From assembly GCF_019884725.1 (NCBI RefSeq), contig NZ_CP082322.1, positions 1,302,001 to 1,366,000 of the forward strand: a stretch of 64,000 nt of DNA, read 5' to 3'. This stretch comes from Leucobacter tenebrionis. GTDB taxonomy: Bacteria; Actinomycetota; Actinomycetes; Actinomycetales; Microbacteriaceae. Both the position numbers and the translations under genes were made by a program. A model generated the notes under the pieces. It was not told the DNA's origin. It saw only the letters and a program-made list of their open reading frames with translations, and did not search any database. The first letter of the stretch is position 1. Each line of letters begins with the position of its first letter. Positions 17,379 through 30,577 of the stretch are shown here, one piece after another.

Positions 17379-17557
17379 GGGTTCTCCCTTGGTGGTGTGT
17401 TTCGGACGTTTTCTCGGCGGTGTTCCGCCCCGGCTGTCGCCGGTCACCCCATCCTGAGGGGGCGCAGAGACCCGGTTGGAGCAAAACGGGGGATCCGTGG
17501 ATAAGTCGTGCGAGTTCGCGGAAATCCACGGTTTGTGAGCGAAGTGCCTCGCGCGTC

Positions 17558-18592
17558 TCACACCCCCAGCATCGCTATCAGCACGGGAACGACGCCGAGC
17601 ACGATGAAGGCTGGGAGCACGCACACTCCCAGCGGCACGAGCACCCGCACGCCGAGTTTCTCGGCGGCCCGCTCGAGCTCCGCGTGCGACCGCATGCGCG
17701 CGGCACCGGCTTCCTCTAGCAGGAGGGGCCGCAGGGGCGTGCCGGTGCCGGAGGAGACATCCAAGGTTCTCGCCAGCAGCCCCGAACTCTCGAAAGCCGC
17801 GAACGGCACCCACTCCGCGCCCAGCGAGTCGACGGCGTCGACGGTGCGGAGTCGCGCCGTCGCGGGAGGCGCGCCGCCCCCGAGCGCGATCCAGACGAGT
17901 TCGAGTTCGATCCCGCCGACGCGGTCCTCACGCGCGACGCTCCGGTGCAGGCTCCGACTCCAGGCGACCCCGGCTGCGAGCAGAACGGCCCCCGAGCCGA
18001 GCAGCGCCGCCCCGATCGGGCTCAGCAGCACCGGCAGCGGGTCGAATCCCAGCAGCGAGCCGAGCAGCAGTGCCAGGGGCGGTAGGGACGACACGAGCCT
18101 CACCGTCGCTCTCGGCCCGGCGAGCAGCACCTCTCGGCGCTCCCGCAAGCGCTCCAACTCCCGCAGCGCCGATCCGATCCGGTGCAGCGCGGGAGTCAGC
18201 GGCGCCCCGCTCTGCTCGGCGAGACGCCACGCGACGGCGAGGATCCGCCACTCCGGGTCAGCGCAGGCGGCGAGCGCCTCCGGCGGCGACAGGCCCCCGG
18301 CGATACGGTCCGCGATCCCGGCCTCGCGGTCTGCGCCGGTCTCCGCGGTGGCCCGCGCCAGAGCCCGGCTCGGGGACACCCCGCCCCGCAGCATCGACGA
18401 GCAGCGCAGAGCGACCTCGGCGGCGGAGGCATTCGTCGGCGACGTCGCCGCCCCAGCGTCGCCGATGCCCGTACCGCCGCTCCCCCTCCGCGTCGGCGCG
18501 CGCAGCGATCGAGACGATCGCAGCAGCGCCGGTAGCCCCAGCAGCACCCGCCGCACCATCAGCAGCGGCTCCCGTCTCCGCTCCGGGTTCAC
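17558..18592 (-). CDS. Tad pilus membrane platform protein, type II secretion F family
   Basis: Inner-membrane platform that works with the TadA ATPase. The 344-residue product starts at GTG 18592, overlapping the ATPase stop (GTGA). The central helical cytosolic stretch (ELERLRERREVLLAGPRATVR) is typical of TadB/TadC-like F-domain proteins in actinobacteria. Hydrophobic segments are LVSSLPPLALLLGSLLGF, SPIGAALLGSGAVLLAAGVAW and, at the C-terminus, LVPLGVCVLPAFIVLGVVPVLIAM. Many pilus loci carry separate TadB and TadC genes; here a single longer protein seems to contain two F-like halves. Confidence 0.85.
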   Translation of the reverse strand: MNPERRREPLLMVRRVLLGLPALLRSSRSLRAPTRRGSGGTGIGDAGAATSPTNASAAEVALRCSSMLRGGVSPSRALARATAETGADREAGIADRIAGGLSPPEALAACADPEWRILAVAWRLAEQSGAPLTPALHRIGSALRELERLRERREVLLAGPRATVRLVSSLPPLALLLGSLLGFDPLPVLLSPIGAALLGSGAVLLAAGVAWSRSLHRSVAREDRVGGIELELVWIALGGGAPPATARLRTVDAVDSLGAEWVPFAAFESSGLLARTLDVSSGTGTPLRPLLLEEAGAARMRSHAELERAAEKLGVRVLVPLGVCVLPAFIVLGVVPVLIAMLGV

Positions 18593-19590
18593 GGCCGCAC
18601 CTCTTCGATTCCGAGCAGCCCCGCGCCGTCGAGCACGAGTTTGCCGACGCCTGCCACCCGGTGCCCCGTTCGCGCCCGCTCCAGATGGATGACCCCGTGC
18701 AGTGCCGAGACCGCCTGACGCGCGAGCGCGCGCGGCTCGAGCCCGGCGAGCGCGCCGAGCGCCTCGAGCCTGGCCGGAACATGCGTGATCCGGCTCGCGT
18801 GCAGTGTGCCCGCGCTGCCGTCATGACCCGTGTTGAGCGCGGAGAGCAGCGTCGCGACTTCAGCGCCTCTGCACTCGCCGAGCACGATCCTGTCGGGCCG
18901 CATGCGCAGCGCCTCCCGCAGCAGCCGGTCGAGGGTCACCTCCCCCACTCCCTCGGCGCTCGATTGCCGCGTCTCCAGGGAGAGCGCGTGCGGGTGCCGC
19001 AGCCGCAGTTCGGCGACGTCCTCGATCACCAGGATCCGCTCTCGCGGGTCGGCGAGATCCATGAGCGCGGCCAGCACCGCGGTCTTGCCGCTCCCGGTGC
19101 CTCCCGTGACCAGCAGGTTGCGACGAGCCGCCACGGCGTCGCGGAGCGCGGCCCCCATGACCGGATCGCAGAGCCCGCGGCGTACCAGCGCGTCGAAACT
19201 CAGGGGGCCGATCCTGGGCACCCTGATCGAGACCGCTGCCCCCTCCACCGCGACCGGCGGCAGCACCGCGTGCACTCGGATCCCGTCGCCGAGCCGCACG
19301 TCGGCGCAGGGATTCAGCTCGTCGATGTGGCGCCCGCCCGCGGCGATCAGCTCGGTGGCCAGACGCCCCACGGCGGCGGCATCCGCGTGCCAGCCGGTGA
19401 CGGCCTCCAGCCTGCCGCTCCGATCGACCCAGAGCTGTCCCCGTCCGCCGCGCACCTGCACCAGCACATCTCTCAGCTCGGGGTCGTCGAGCAGCGGAAG
19501 TAGGCCGCCGAGCGCGCGTTTCGCCGCGATCCCGAGCCCGCCGGTACGGGCGGGCGGGGCACGGAGCGCGGGGGCGGGATCAGCGGTCAT
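18589..19590 (-). CDS. tadA: Tad pilus assembly ATPase (CpaF/TadA family)
   Basis: Hexameric secretion ATPase driving pilus assembly, 333 residues. Walker A is GGTGSGKT at 163-170. The Asp box reads ERILVIEDVAELRL and Walker B reads RIVLGECRGAE, and the His box lies in GHDGSAGTLHA. It is shorter at the N-terminus than CpaF of Caulobacter, as in other actinobacterial forms. It is the first gene of the minus-strand Tad operon (ATPase, platform, pilin, TadE, TadE-M23 fusion). The upstream 257 bp to acs contain no gene; the septum-site-like protein that often precedes TadA in actinobacteria is missing. Confidence 0.92.
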   Translation of the reverse strand: MTADPAPALRAPPARTGGLGIAAKRALGGLLPLLDDPELRDVLVQVRGGRGQLWVDRSGRLEAVTGWHADAAAVGRLATELIAAGGRHIDELNPCADVRLGDGIRVHAVLPPVAVEGAAVSIRVPRIGPLSFDALVRRGLCDPVMGAALRDAVAARRNLLVTGGTGSGKTAVLAALMDLADPRERILVIEDVAELRLRHPHALSLETRQSSAEGVGEVTLDRLLREALRMRPDRIVLGECRGAEVATLLSALNTGHDGSAGTLHASRITHVPARLEALGALAGLEPRALARQAVSALHGVIHLERARTGHRVAGVGKLVLDGAGLLGIEEVRP

Positions 19591-19847
19591 GCCCCAAGAA
19601 AAGCAGCCCTCAGGCGCCGTCGCGGCCGATTCGCTCCGATTGTGGACAAGTCAGTCGCATTCGCTCGATTCGCCTCGTTGTGAGCGGAGTATGGGGCAGA
19701 TACGGAGCAGCAGAGCGAACAGATCGCGGGAGCACGAGGGCCCCGAAACGGTATAGCCTGAAACTGCAATAATCGCGTGCTTCGCGGGTTCGACCGCCAG
19801 AGTCGCTCCCGCGAGCGCTACACCGGCAACAACGGATAAGGGCGTCC

Positions 19848-21835
<1,988 letters not shown>

Positions 21836-21836
<1 letters not shown>

Positions 21837-21876
21837 GAGCAGCGCTCGTAGGCGCACCGACTACGAGCGCTGCTCC
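21836..21876 (+). terminator. inverted repeat overlapping the acs stop codon
   Basis: A perfect 16-bp stem (ggagcagcgctcgtag at 21836-21851 with its complement at 21861-21876) has a 9-nt loop and begins at the last base of the acs stop. There is no T-tract. Confidence 0.7.
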
Positions 21877-21916
21877 CGGAGCGAGCCGGCGAAGAGCCGT
21901 CGCCCGCGAACGAGAC

Positions 21917-21951
21917 GAGGGGCGGATCCGCGCAGTGCGGATCCGCCCCTC
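21917..21951. terminator. second hairpin between acs and the RidA gene
   Basis: A perfect 15-bp stem, gaggggcggatccgc (21917-21931) with its complement at 21937-21951 and a 5-nt loop, sits 21 bp from the convergent RidA stop. With the preceding hairpin it forms a double stop for the two converging genes. Confidence 0.8.
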
Positions 21952-21972
21952 GAGCGTTCAAGCGCGAGTCGC

Positions 21973-22449
21973 TCAGTCCTCGACCTTGAACACGAACTCG
22001 ATCTCGACCGGGGCGTCGAGCGGCAGCACGGAGACGCCCACCGCCGAACGCACGTGGATGCCGAGGTCGCCGAAGACGCGGCCGAGGAACACCGAGGCGC
22101 CGTTGGCGACGCCCGGCTGGCCGGTGAACGAGGGATCGGACGCGACGAACGCGGTCACCTTGACGACCTGCACGATCTTGTCGAGCGAGCCGATGACGCC
22201 GCGGACGGCGGCGAGGGCGTTGAGCGCGCAGAGACGCGCGAGCTCCTCGGCCTGCTCGGGCGAGACGAGACCCTCGCCCTCTCCGACCTTGCCGGTCGCC
22301 GGCAGCCCGCCGTTCACGAAGGGCAGCTGGCCCGCCGTGTAAACGTAGTTGCCGTCGCGCAGGGCGGGGACGTAGGCGGCCACGGCCGCGGCTACCTCGG
22401 GAACCTCGAAGCCGAGATCGCTCAGGCGCTCCTCGATCACAGACGTCAT
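21973..22449 (-). CDS. RidA family protein
   Basis: Member of the RidA/YjgF/UK114 family; canonical RidA hydrolyses reactive enamines and imines made by PLP enzymes. The 158-residue product includes NYVYTAGQLPFVNG, LCALNALAAVRGVIGSLDKI and the C-terminal IHVRSAVGVSVLPLDAPVEIEF. In canonical RidA this last segment carries an arginine that binds carboxylates; here it reads HVRSAVGV, with Arg close to that position. It is longer than the 130-residue archetype and fits a subgroup whose substrate is unclear. It is probably cotranscribed behind the DUF4177-like gene, whose stop overlaps its start region. Confidence 0.88.
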   Translation of the reverse strand: MTSVIEERLSDLGFEVPEVAAAVAAYVPALRDGNYVYTAGQLPFVNGGLPATGKVGEGEGLVSPEQAEELARLCALNALAAVRGVIGSLDKIVQVVKVTAFVASDPSFTGQPGVANGASVFLGRVFGDLGIHVRSAVGVSVLPLDAPVEIEFVFKVED

Positions 22450-22450
22450 T

Positions 22451-22618
22451 TCAGGCCTTCCTCTTCAGATATGCGACGTTGCCGCCGGCCGGGCCCTCGA
22501 TGATCTGCACCAGTTCCCATCCCTGGGCTCCCCAGTTGTTGAGGATCTGTGCCTCGTTGTGCAGCAGCAGCGGCGTGACGAAGTACTCCCAGCGAGGTGC
22601 TTCGGTCGATTCACTCAC
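22451..22618 (-). CDS. DUF4177-like small protein
   Basis: Uncharacterised 55-residue protein. GTG at 22618 has GGGAG eight bases upstream. The pattern WEYFVTPLL...LNNWGAQGWELVQI matches the DUF4177 type of short beta-alpha-beta proteins, where an aromatic-rich strand is followed by LNxxGxxGWELV. It lies 1 bp before the RidA gene in the same direction, so the pair is probably one transcript; the pairing is frequent in actinobacteria, but I know of no demonstrated functional link. Confidence 0.8.
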   Translation of the reverse strand: MSESTEAPRWEYFVTPLLLHNEAQILNNWGAQGWELVQIIEGPAGGNVAYLKRKA

Positions 22619-22691
22619 GTGCGGATCTCCCTCGGTATGCGGTGACGATACGGTCCGGACGACGGCGCGCACGACCGCGAAGCCGCCCGCA

Positions 22692-22730
22692 TTGCTGTTT
22701 TTTCAGCTATGTCGCCTACCCTAGATTCTA
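22692..22730 (+). promoter_or_regulatory. predicted leaderless promoter of the penicillin-binding protein
   Basis: TACCCT (22717-22722) fits TANNNT and ends seven bases before ATG 22730. A TTGCTG hexamer at 22692-22697 could be the -35 box with a long 19-bp spacer. Transcription would then start at or next to the A of the ATG, and there is no Shine-Dalgarno in front. Confidence 0.5.
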
Positions 22731-25408
22731 TGACCCGTCAGACATCCATGTCCGCGCGCGTGCGCACTTTCAGGCCACGCAGCGCGGGAGGTGCCCTCGG
22801 CGGCATCCTCGGCGCAATCGCCATGAGCGTCATCGCCGGGGTGCTCGTCACCGCAGCCGTCACCCCCGTCGTCGCGCTGAGCGGGCACACCGCGAAGACA
22901 GCCGTCGATATCTTCGAGAAGCTCCCGAGCCACCTCGACCCGGGCCAGCTCGCCGAGCCGTCCACGCTCTACGCGACGGGCGCCGACACGACGGTGTACG
23001 AGCTCGCCACCTTCTACGATCAGAACCGCGAGACGGTCGAGTGGGACAGCATCTCGCAGTTCGTGAAGGACGCGGCGGTCGCCGAGGAGGATCCGCGGTT
23101 CTACACCCATGGCGGCGTCGACATCCTCGCGACGAGCCGCGCCGTGCTGCAGAACGCCGCCGGGCAGAGCCTCTCGGGCGCGTCTACCATCACCATGCAG
23201 TACGTGCGCAACGTGCTCATCCAGGAGGCGTACTCGATCCTCGACAAGGATGAGCGCGACAAGGCTTACGAGGACGCGATGCGTCAAGACGCGGATCGCA
23301 AGCTCAAGGAGATGCGCTACGCGATCAGCATCGAGAAGCAGTACTCGAAGGACGACATCCTGCTCGGGTACCTCAACATCGCCCTCTTCGGCCGCCAGAT
23401 CTACGGCATCGAGTCGGCAGCGCAGTACTACTACGGCAAGTCGGCGAAGGACGTGTCGCTCGCCGAGGCCGCGAGCCTCGTCGCGATCGTGAACAATCCG
23501 TCGCTGTACCAGCTCGATGTTCCCGACAACCTCGACGCGAACAAGGAGCGCCGCGACAAGATCCTCGGCAGCATGCTGCGCCACGGCAAGATCACCCAGG
23601 CGCAGTACGACGAGGCCGTCGCCACCCCGATCGAGCCCAAGATCACCCCGCGCGTGCAGGGCTGCTACGTCGCCGAGCAGAACTTCGGCCTCGGCCACTT
23701 CTGCGATTACGTGCTGCGCTACATCAAGCAGGATCCCTCCTTCGGCGATACCCCCGAGGAGCGCCAGTTCAGGTTCAACCGCGGCGGCTTCCAGATCTAC
23801 ACGACGATCGACCTCGACATGCAGGCGGCGGGCCTCGAGGCGATGCGCAACACGGTTCCGGCACTCATGGACGGCATCAAGGTGGGCGGCGCGAGCGTCA
23901 GCACGCAGGTCGGCACCGGTCGGGTGCTGGCGATGGTGCAGAACCGGCCCTTCAACGACGCCGACGACTTCTTGAAATCGAACCCCGAGTACACCACGGT
24001 GAACTACAACACCGATGAGGAGTACGGCGGCTCGAGCGGTTTCCAGGTCGGTTCGACATTCAAGCCGGTCACTCTCGCCGAGTGGATCCGCACGGGGCAC
24101 TCCGTTCAAGACAGAGTGAACGTGAACAGTCGCTCGGTGCAGGAGAGCAGCTTCCAGGCCTCGTGCCTGCCCGACGGGGTCTACGGCTACGGATCGTTCA
24201 AGTTCACCAACGACAACGAGGGCACACGCGGCAACCAGTCGGTGCTCACGGCCATCGCGCGATCCGTCAACGGCGGTCTGGTCTCGATGCAGCAGCGCAT
24301 GGATCTCTGCGACACCTTCGCCACCGCTCAGAAGCTCGGGATCCACCGCGCCTCCGATCAGCCGCGATTCACGCAGGAGGAGGCCGATGCCGGCTACATC
24401 AACCAGGAGCAGGTCGGGCAGATCCGGGTTCCGACCCTGAACGGCGATGACCGCGACCTGTCGGTCGTGCCCTCGAACGTCTACGGCGGCATCGACGAGA
24501 TCGCCCCGATCACCATGGCGACCGCCTACGGCGCGTTCGCCGGCGACGGCACGGTCTGCACACCGGTGCCGATCGATCAGATCCTCGACTCGAACAACGA
24601 GCAGGTGAAGTTCACCAAGAGCAAGTGCACCGAGGCGCTCTCCCCCGAGGTCGCCGCGGGTGTGGCCTACGCGCTCGAGTACACGGTCAACAACGGGCTC
24701 GCGAGCCATGCTCGCTCGGCTACCGGCATCCCGCACCTCGCGAAGACGGGTACCACGGACGACGTGGTCGATAACTGGACCGTCGGCTCGAGCACGACGG
24801 TCTCGACCGCCACCTGGGTGGGCAACGCCGACCCGATCCAGCTGCCCGACGGCACCTGGGCGCGTGTGTCGACCATGCCCTTCGGCAACCTCATGTACGC
24901 CGACCAGACGATCTGGCCGGCCATGATGAACGTGGCCGACCAGAAGTATGGCGGCTCTGCGTTCCCCGAGCCCTCGCAGGCGTCGATCCGCCAGACGATG
25001 GTCACCGTCCCCGATGTGAAGGGCAAGTCCTTCGACGAGGCATCGAAGATGCTCAACGATGTCGGGTTCTCCGTCGTGGACGGCGGCGAGGTCGACTCCT
25101 CCGTCGCACAGGGTCTGGCGGCCAGCAGCGATCCTGCCGGCGGCTCGTCGGTGCCGCTGGGCTCGGCGGTGACCGTCTACCGCAGTAACGGCCAGGCTGC
25201 GGAGGTTCCCGGCGGGCTGGTCGGCGAGACGGGCAACGACGCGAAATCCACCCTGAATCGGGCCGGGTTCTCGTCGGTCGCCTTCGCGTGCGAGGCCGGC
25301 GGCAAGGCGAACCCGCGCAAGGACGAGGTCGTATCCGTCTCCCCCGAGAGCGGCTCCGAGGCTCGAGTGAGTTCGCGGATCACGCTGACCCTCTCGTGCG
25401 ATGACTAA
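22730..25408 (+). CDS. class A penicillin-binding protein (glycosyltransferase/transpeptidase)
   Basis: Polymerises and crosslinks peptidoglycan outside the membrane. Taking ATG 22730 the product has 892 residues. One membrane helix (about 22-50) is followed by the GT51 domain with catalytic glutamate in EEDPRFYTHGG (119-129) and SGASTITMQYVRN. The transpeptidase domain has SxxK in GSTFKP (Ser442), SVNGG for SxN, and KTGTTDD (Lys672). Two PASTA-type repeats follow (VTVPDVKGKSFDEASKML and a second ending near the C-terminus). ATG 22709 in the same frame is an alternative but would lie upstream of the likely transcription start. The stop overlaps the next gene by 8 nt. Confidence 0.95.
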   Translation: MTRQTSMSARVRTFRPRSAGGALGGILGAIAMSVIAGVLVTAAVTPVVALSGHTAKTAVDIFEKLPSHLDPGQLAEPSTLYATGADTTVYELATFYDQNRETVEWDSISQFVKDAAVAEEDPRFYTHGGVDILATSRAVLQNAAGQSLSGASTITMQYVRNVLIQEAYSILDKDERDKAYEDAMRQDADRKLKEMRYAISIEKQYSKDDILLGYLNIALFGRQIYGIESAAQYYYGKSAKDVSLAEAASLVAIVNNPSLYQLDVPDNLDANKERRDKILGSMLRHGKITQAQYDEAVATPIEPKITPRVQGCYVAEQNFGLGHFCDYVLRYIKQDPSFGDTPEERQFRFNRGGFQIYTTIDLDMQAAGLEAMRNTVPALMDGIKVGGASVSTQVGTGRVLAMVQNRPFNDADDFLKSNPEYTTVNYNTDEEYGGSSGFQVGSTFKPVTLAEWIRTGHSVQDRVNVNSRSVQESSFQASCLPDGVYGYGSFKFTNDNEGTRGNQSVLTAIARSVNGGLVSMQQRMDLCDTFATAQKLGIHRASDQPRFTQEEADAGYINQEQVGQIRVPTLNGDDRDLSVVPSNVYGGIDEIAPITMATAYGAFAGDGTVCTPVPIDQILDSNNEQVKFTKSKCTEALSPEVAAGVAYALEYTVNNGLASHARSATGIPHLAKTGTTDDVVDNWTVGSSTTVSTATWVGNADPIQLPDGTWARVSTMPFGNLMYADQTIWPAMMNVADQKYGGSAFPEPSQASIRQTMVTVPDVKGKSFDEASKMLNDVGFSVVDGGEVDSSVAQGLAASSDPAGGSSVPLGSAVTVYRSNGQAAEVPGGLVGETGNDAKSTLNRAGFSSVAFACEAGGKANPRKDEVVSVSPESGSEARVSSRITLTLSCDD

Positions 25409-26444
25409 CGCCGTGTCCACGTCTCGACGCTCCGCTGCGGCCGTTCTCGGAACGGCCGCAGTCGGCGTCGCCGTCTGGTCCACGCTCATCGAGCGGCGCC
25501 TCTTCACCGTGCGGCGGCACACGCTGCCGTTGCTGGGCGAGGGCGCGGCCCCGCTTCGCGTGCTGCAGCTCTCCGACCTGCACCTCGCCCCCTGGCAGAC
25601 CCGCAAGATCGAGTGGGTGCGCTCCCTCGTGGAGCTGCGCCCCGACCTCGTGGTGCTGACGGGCGACCTCATGGGGCACCTGGAGGCCCGCCCGGCACTG
25701 CTGCGGGCTCTGGCGCCGCTCATCGAGCACACCCCCACGGTGTTCGTGCACGGATCCAACGACTACTACGGCCCGATCCTCAAGAATCCGGTCAAGTACC
25801 TCAAGGAGCCGAGTCGCCTCAGCACCCGCGAGCCCGACATCGATAACGCCGCGCTGACCAAGGGCCTCGAACAGCTCGGCGCCATCGATCTCAACAACTC
25901 GGCCGCGCGCCTCGAGATCAAGGGCACCCGAATCGAGCTGCTCGGCCTGAACGACCCGCATATCCGCTTCGACGATCCGAGCGCGATGCGGGATGCGCTG
26001 AGCGCACTCGTCGTCGAAGGCGCAGCGGAGTCACCTGCCCCTGCCGAGTCCTCGGCGAAGTCTCCCGCTGACGGCGGCGCCCCGGCCTCAGCCGCTCCCG
26101 CTGAGAGCCCGATCCTCCCCACCCCGTCCGAGACCGCGCCCCTGCGCCTCGGCGTCGTGCACGCGCCCTACCAGGAGGCGCTCGGCGAGCTGCTGGACGA
26201 CCGGGTCGACCTGATTCTCGCCGGCCACACCCACGGCGGCCAGGTGCGCGTGCCCGGTCTCGGCGCGCTCACGTCGAACTGCGACCTGCCCACGGCTCAG
26301 GCGCGGGGCCTCAGCGTCTGGTACGACGCGCACCACGCGGCCTTCCTGAACGTGAGCGCCGGGCTCGGCAATTCGATCTACGCCCCCGTCAGGTTCGCCT
26401 GCCGCCCCGAGGCCACGCTCATCACGCTCGAGGCAGCTCGGTAG
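25401..26444 (+). CDS. metallophosphoesterase, YkuE-like, with low-complexity insert
   Basis: Calcineurin-like phosphoesterase of 347 residues with an N-terminal hydrophobic segment that may anchor it to the membrane. Metal motifs are LQLSDLHLAP (D-x-H), VVLTGDLMGH (GD), HGSNDYYG (a GNHE variant, G-S-N-D) and LAGHTHGGQVRVPG. Between the third and fourth motifs lies an insertion of about 40 residues rich in Ala, Pro, Ser and Glu (from about 210 to 245), absent from typical members. It overlaps the end of the penicillin-binding protein gene; this PBP-phosphoesterase pair is common in actinobacteria and suggests a cell-envelope substrate, which is not proved. Confidence 0.88.
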   Translation: MTNAVSTSRRSAAAVLGTAAVGVAVWSTLIERRLFTVRRHTLPLLGEGAAPLRVLQLSDLHLAPWQTRKIEWVRSLVELRPDLVVLTGDLMGHLEARPALLRALAPLIEHTPTVFVHGSNDYYGPILKNPVKYLKEPSRLSTREPDIDNAALTKGLEQLGAIDLNNSAARLEIKGTRIELLGLNDPHIRFDDPSAMRDALSALVVEGAAESPAPAESSAKSPADGGAPASAAPAESPILPTPSETAPLRLGVVHAPYQEALGELLDDRVDLILAGHTHGGQVRVPGLGALTSNCDLPTAQARGLSVWYDAHHAAFLNVSAGLGNSIYAPVRFACRPEATLITLEAAR

Positions 26445-26665
26445 CCGCCGCCGGTGCGCGCGGGCGGCCCCGACCTCAGGCGGGCGGCCCCTGGCCCAGG
26501 CGGGCCGCCCCAGGCATGCCGCCCCGGCCGGCTCCCCGCTGCGCGCCCGAGTCCCGGTGCGCCCGGGCCCCGCTGCGCGCCCGAGTCCCGCTGCGGCGCC
26601 CGGGCCCCGCTGCGCCCGCGCCCCGCTCGGGCTGGGAACGCACACGCGCCCCGCTGACAGACGAA
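26445..26665. repeat. very GC-rich spacer with degenerate tandem repeats
   Basis: No gene is supported. Units of about 24 bp built on cgggcggcccc lie at 26460-26514. Units of 34 and 37 bp beginning ccccgctgcgcgcccgagtc start at 26534 and 26568, and a partial third begins at 26605. GC content is extreme even for this genome. The spacer separates the phosphoesterase gene from the convergent asd gene. Confidence 0.6.
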
Positions 26666-26699
26666 AGCGGGGATGCAGATCAGGATCCGCACCCCCGCT
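26666..26699 (-). terminator. hairpin after asd
   Basis: A 16-bp arm agcggggatgcagatc (26666-26681) pairs at 14 of 16 positions with 26684-26699. It lies 12 bp beyond the asd stop and probably serves as its terminator; no T-tract is seen. Confidence 0.6.
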
Positions 26700-26710
26700 C
26701 CCCGCAGCGA

Positions 26711-29076
<2,366 letters not shown>

Positions 29077-29194
29077 GCGGGTCCTCCTCAAAACTACGCG
29101 AGAGGCCAGTCTACCGGAAGGCGGGGCGCGCATCAGACGCCTTCCGCGTGCGCTCCTGCGACGAACCGTGCGACGGACCGTGCGGCGGGCCGGC

Positions 29195-29719
29195 TCAGGC
29201 AGCCTCCGCGATCGCCGAGCTCCACACGCCGACCAGCGCTACGGCGGCCATCATCAGCATGCAGGCGGCCATCCACCACAGCCTCCGCTGCCGCTTCTCG
29301 ACGGTGAATCTGATCGCGACCATCGCCGCGTAGAGCACGATCACGGCTGCGATGGTCGTCACCGCCAGCGGCATGGAGGGGCCGCCGCCGAGGGCCAGGG
29401 CGACGAGCGGGATCAGGCTCAGCGCGGCGAAGAGACCGCCCATCACGAGCCAGATCCTCCCCGTCGAGGTCTGGAGTGCGGGCTGGTTGGTCATGCTGGT
29501 CGGGTCGCGACGCCGGCGCTCTTCGGCGGAAAGGCCTCGCGGATCCCGCGGCTCCCTCGGATCTCTCGGCTCCTGCGGGCCCATCGGCTCCCTCGGATCT
29601 CTCGGCTCCTGCGGGCCCATCGGATCCCGCGGCTCTCGCGGGCTTCGCGGTTCCCGCGGATCCCCTGAACCCCGCGGTTCCTGCGGATCCCGCGCTCCCC
29701 GAGGCTCTTGCCCGTTCAT
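29195..29719 (-). CDS. small membrane protein with PREP-type repeat tail
   Basis: Function unknown. From ATG 29719 (AAGGGA ahead) the product has 174 residues. The first 75 are a repetitive hydrophilic tail built of EPRDPREP-like units, including two identical 12-residue copies of [12 protein letters not shown] encoded by a perfect 36-bp tandem repeat at 29552-29623. Four hydrophobic helices follow ([57 protein letters not shown]). ATG 29725 is an alternative start. The repeat array is a likely site of length change between strains. It is co-directional with lysC and recR, with no visible functional link. Confidence 0.7.
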   Translation of the reverse strand: MNGQEPRGARDPQEPRGSGDPREPRSPREPRDPMGPQEPRDPREPMGPQEPRDPREPRDPRGLSAEERRRRDPTSMTNQPALQTSTGRIWLVMGGLFAALSLIPLVALALGGGPSMPLAVTTIAAVIVLYAAMVAIRFTVEKRQRRLWWMAACMLMMAAVALVGVWSSAIAEAA

Positions 29720-29853
29720 CGTCATTCCCTTCGCGCTGCTCGCATGTCCACGCATCCAGGGTCGCGTTCTCGCGGGTGACGAGTCCAGGGGCTGGTCTCA
29801 GGGCGTGCTCGGGAGTATCCTGCACGGCCGCCGCGGGCATCGCCCACCGGAAT

Positions 29854-29909
29854 CGGGGTCGCTTGCGGCGCCTCCCGAGCCTGGGAAGAGTCGCAAGCGA
29901 CCCCGTTTT
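29854..29909 (-). terminator. inverted repeat downstream of recR
   Basis: A perfect 14-bp stem (cggggtcgcttgcg at 29854-29867 and its complement at 29892-29905) has a 24-nt loop. It lies 30 bp past the recR stop, between it and the PREP-tail protein gene. gtttt follows on the plus side only. Confidence 0.65.
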
Positions 29910-29934
29910 CCCCCGCCGGGCCAGCCCCGGGATG

Positions 29935-30531
29935 TCAGTCGATGACGCGGCGCCCCTCGAAGGCGCGCCCCAGGGTGACCTCATCGGCGAACTCGAGATC
30001 GCCGCCGACGGGCAGGCCGGAGGCCAGGCGCGAGGCGGGCACCTCTATGCTCGTCAAGAGCCGAGAGAGGTACGCGGCGGTCGCCTCCCCCTCGAGGTTG
30101 GGGTCGGTCGCGATGATGACCTCGCGCACCTCGGCTTCCCCCAGGCGACGCATGAGCGCCGGGATGCTGAGGTCGTCGGGCCCGATGCCGTCGATGGGGC
30201 TGATGGCCCCGCCGAGCACGTGGTACAGCCCTCGGTACTGCCTGGTGCGCTCGATCGCGACCACGTCTTTCGGTTCTTCGACGACGCAGATCAGCGTCTG
30301 GTCACGGCGGGGGTCGCGGCAGATCGAGCAGCGCTCCTGCTCGGTGATGTTGCCGCACACCTCGCAGAACCTGACCTTCTCGCGCACCTCGGTGAGCAGT
30401 TCGGCGAGGCGAGACACGTCGAAGTTCTGCGTCTGCAGAATGTGGAACGCGATGCGCTGCGCCGACTTCGGGCCGATGCCGGGCAGCCTGCCGAACTCGT
30501 CGATCAGGTCTTGGACGATGCCGTCGTACAC
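29935..30531 (-). CDS. recR: recombination mediator RecR
   Basis: Acts with RecF/RecO to load RecA at gapped DNA. The start is GTG at 30531 with AGGAG upstream; the product has 198 residues, the standard length. A helix-hairpin-helix ([20 protein letters not shown]) comes first, then a C4 zinc finger ([19 protein letters not shown]) and a Toprim domain with [12 protein letters not shown] and [14 protein letters not shown], and a C-terminal Walker-B-like part ([20 protein letters not shown]). It lies 46 bp after dnaX; the dnaX-recR pair is conserved across bacteria. Confidence 0.97.
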   Translation of the reverse strand: MYDGIVQDLIDEFGRLPGIGPKSAQRIAFHILQTQNFDVSRLAELLTEVREKVRFCEVCGNITEQERCSICRDPRRDQTLICVVEEPKDVVAIERTRQYRGLYHVLGGAISPIDGIGPDDLSIPALMRRLGEAEVREVIIATDPNLEGEATAAYLSRLLTSIEVPASRLASGLPVGGDLEFADEVTLGRAFEGRRVID

Positions 30532-30577
30532 GAGTGGATCTCCTCAGGAGTGGGTCGAGGGGTCTGTTGAGCTTCGG

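Noticed and set aside
19785-19830. tRNA-like T-loop sequence (ggttcgacc) upstream of acs
   Set aside because: No acceptor stem, anticodon arm or D-arm can be built around it.
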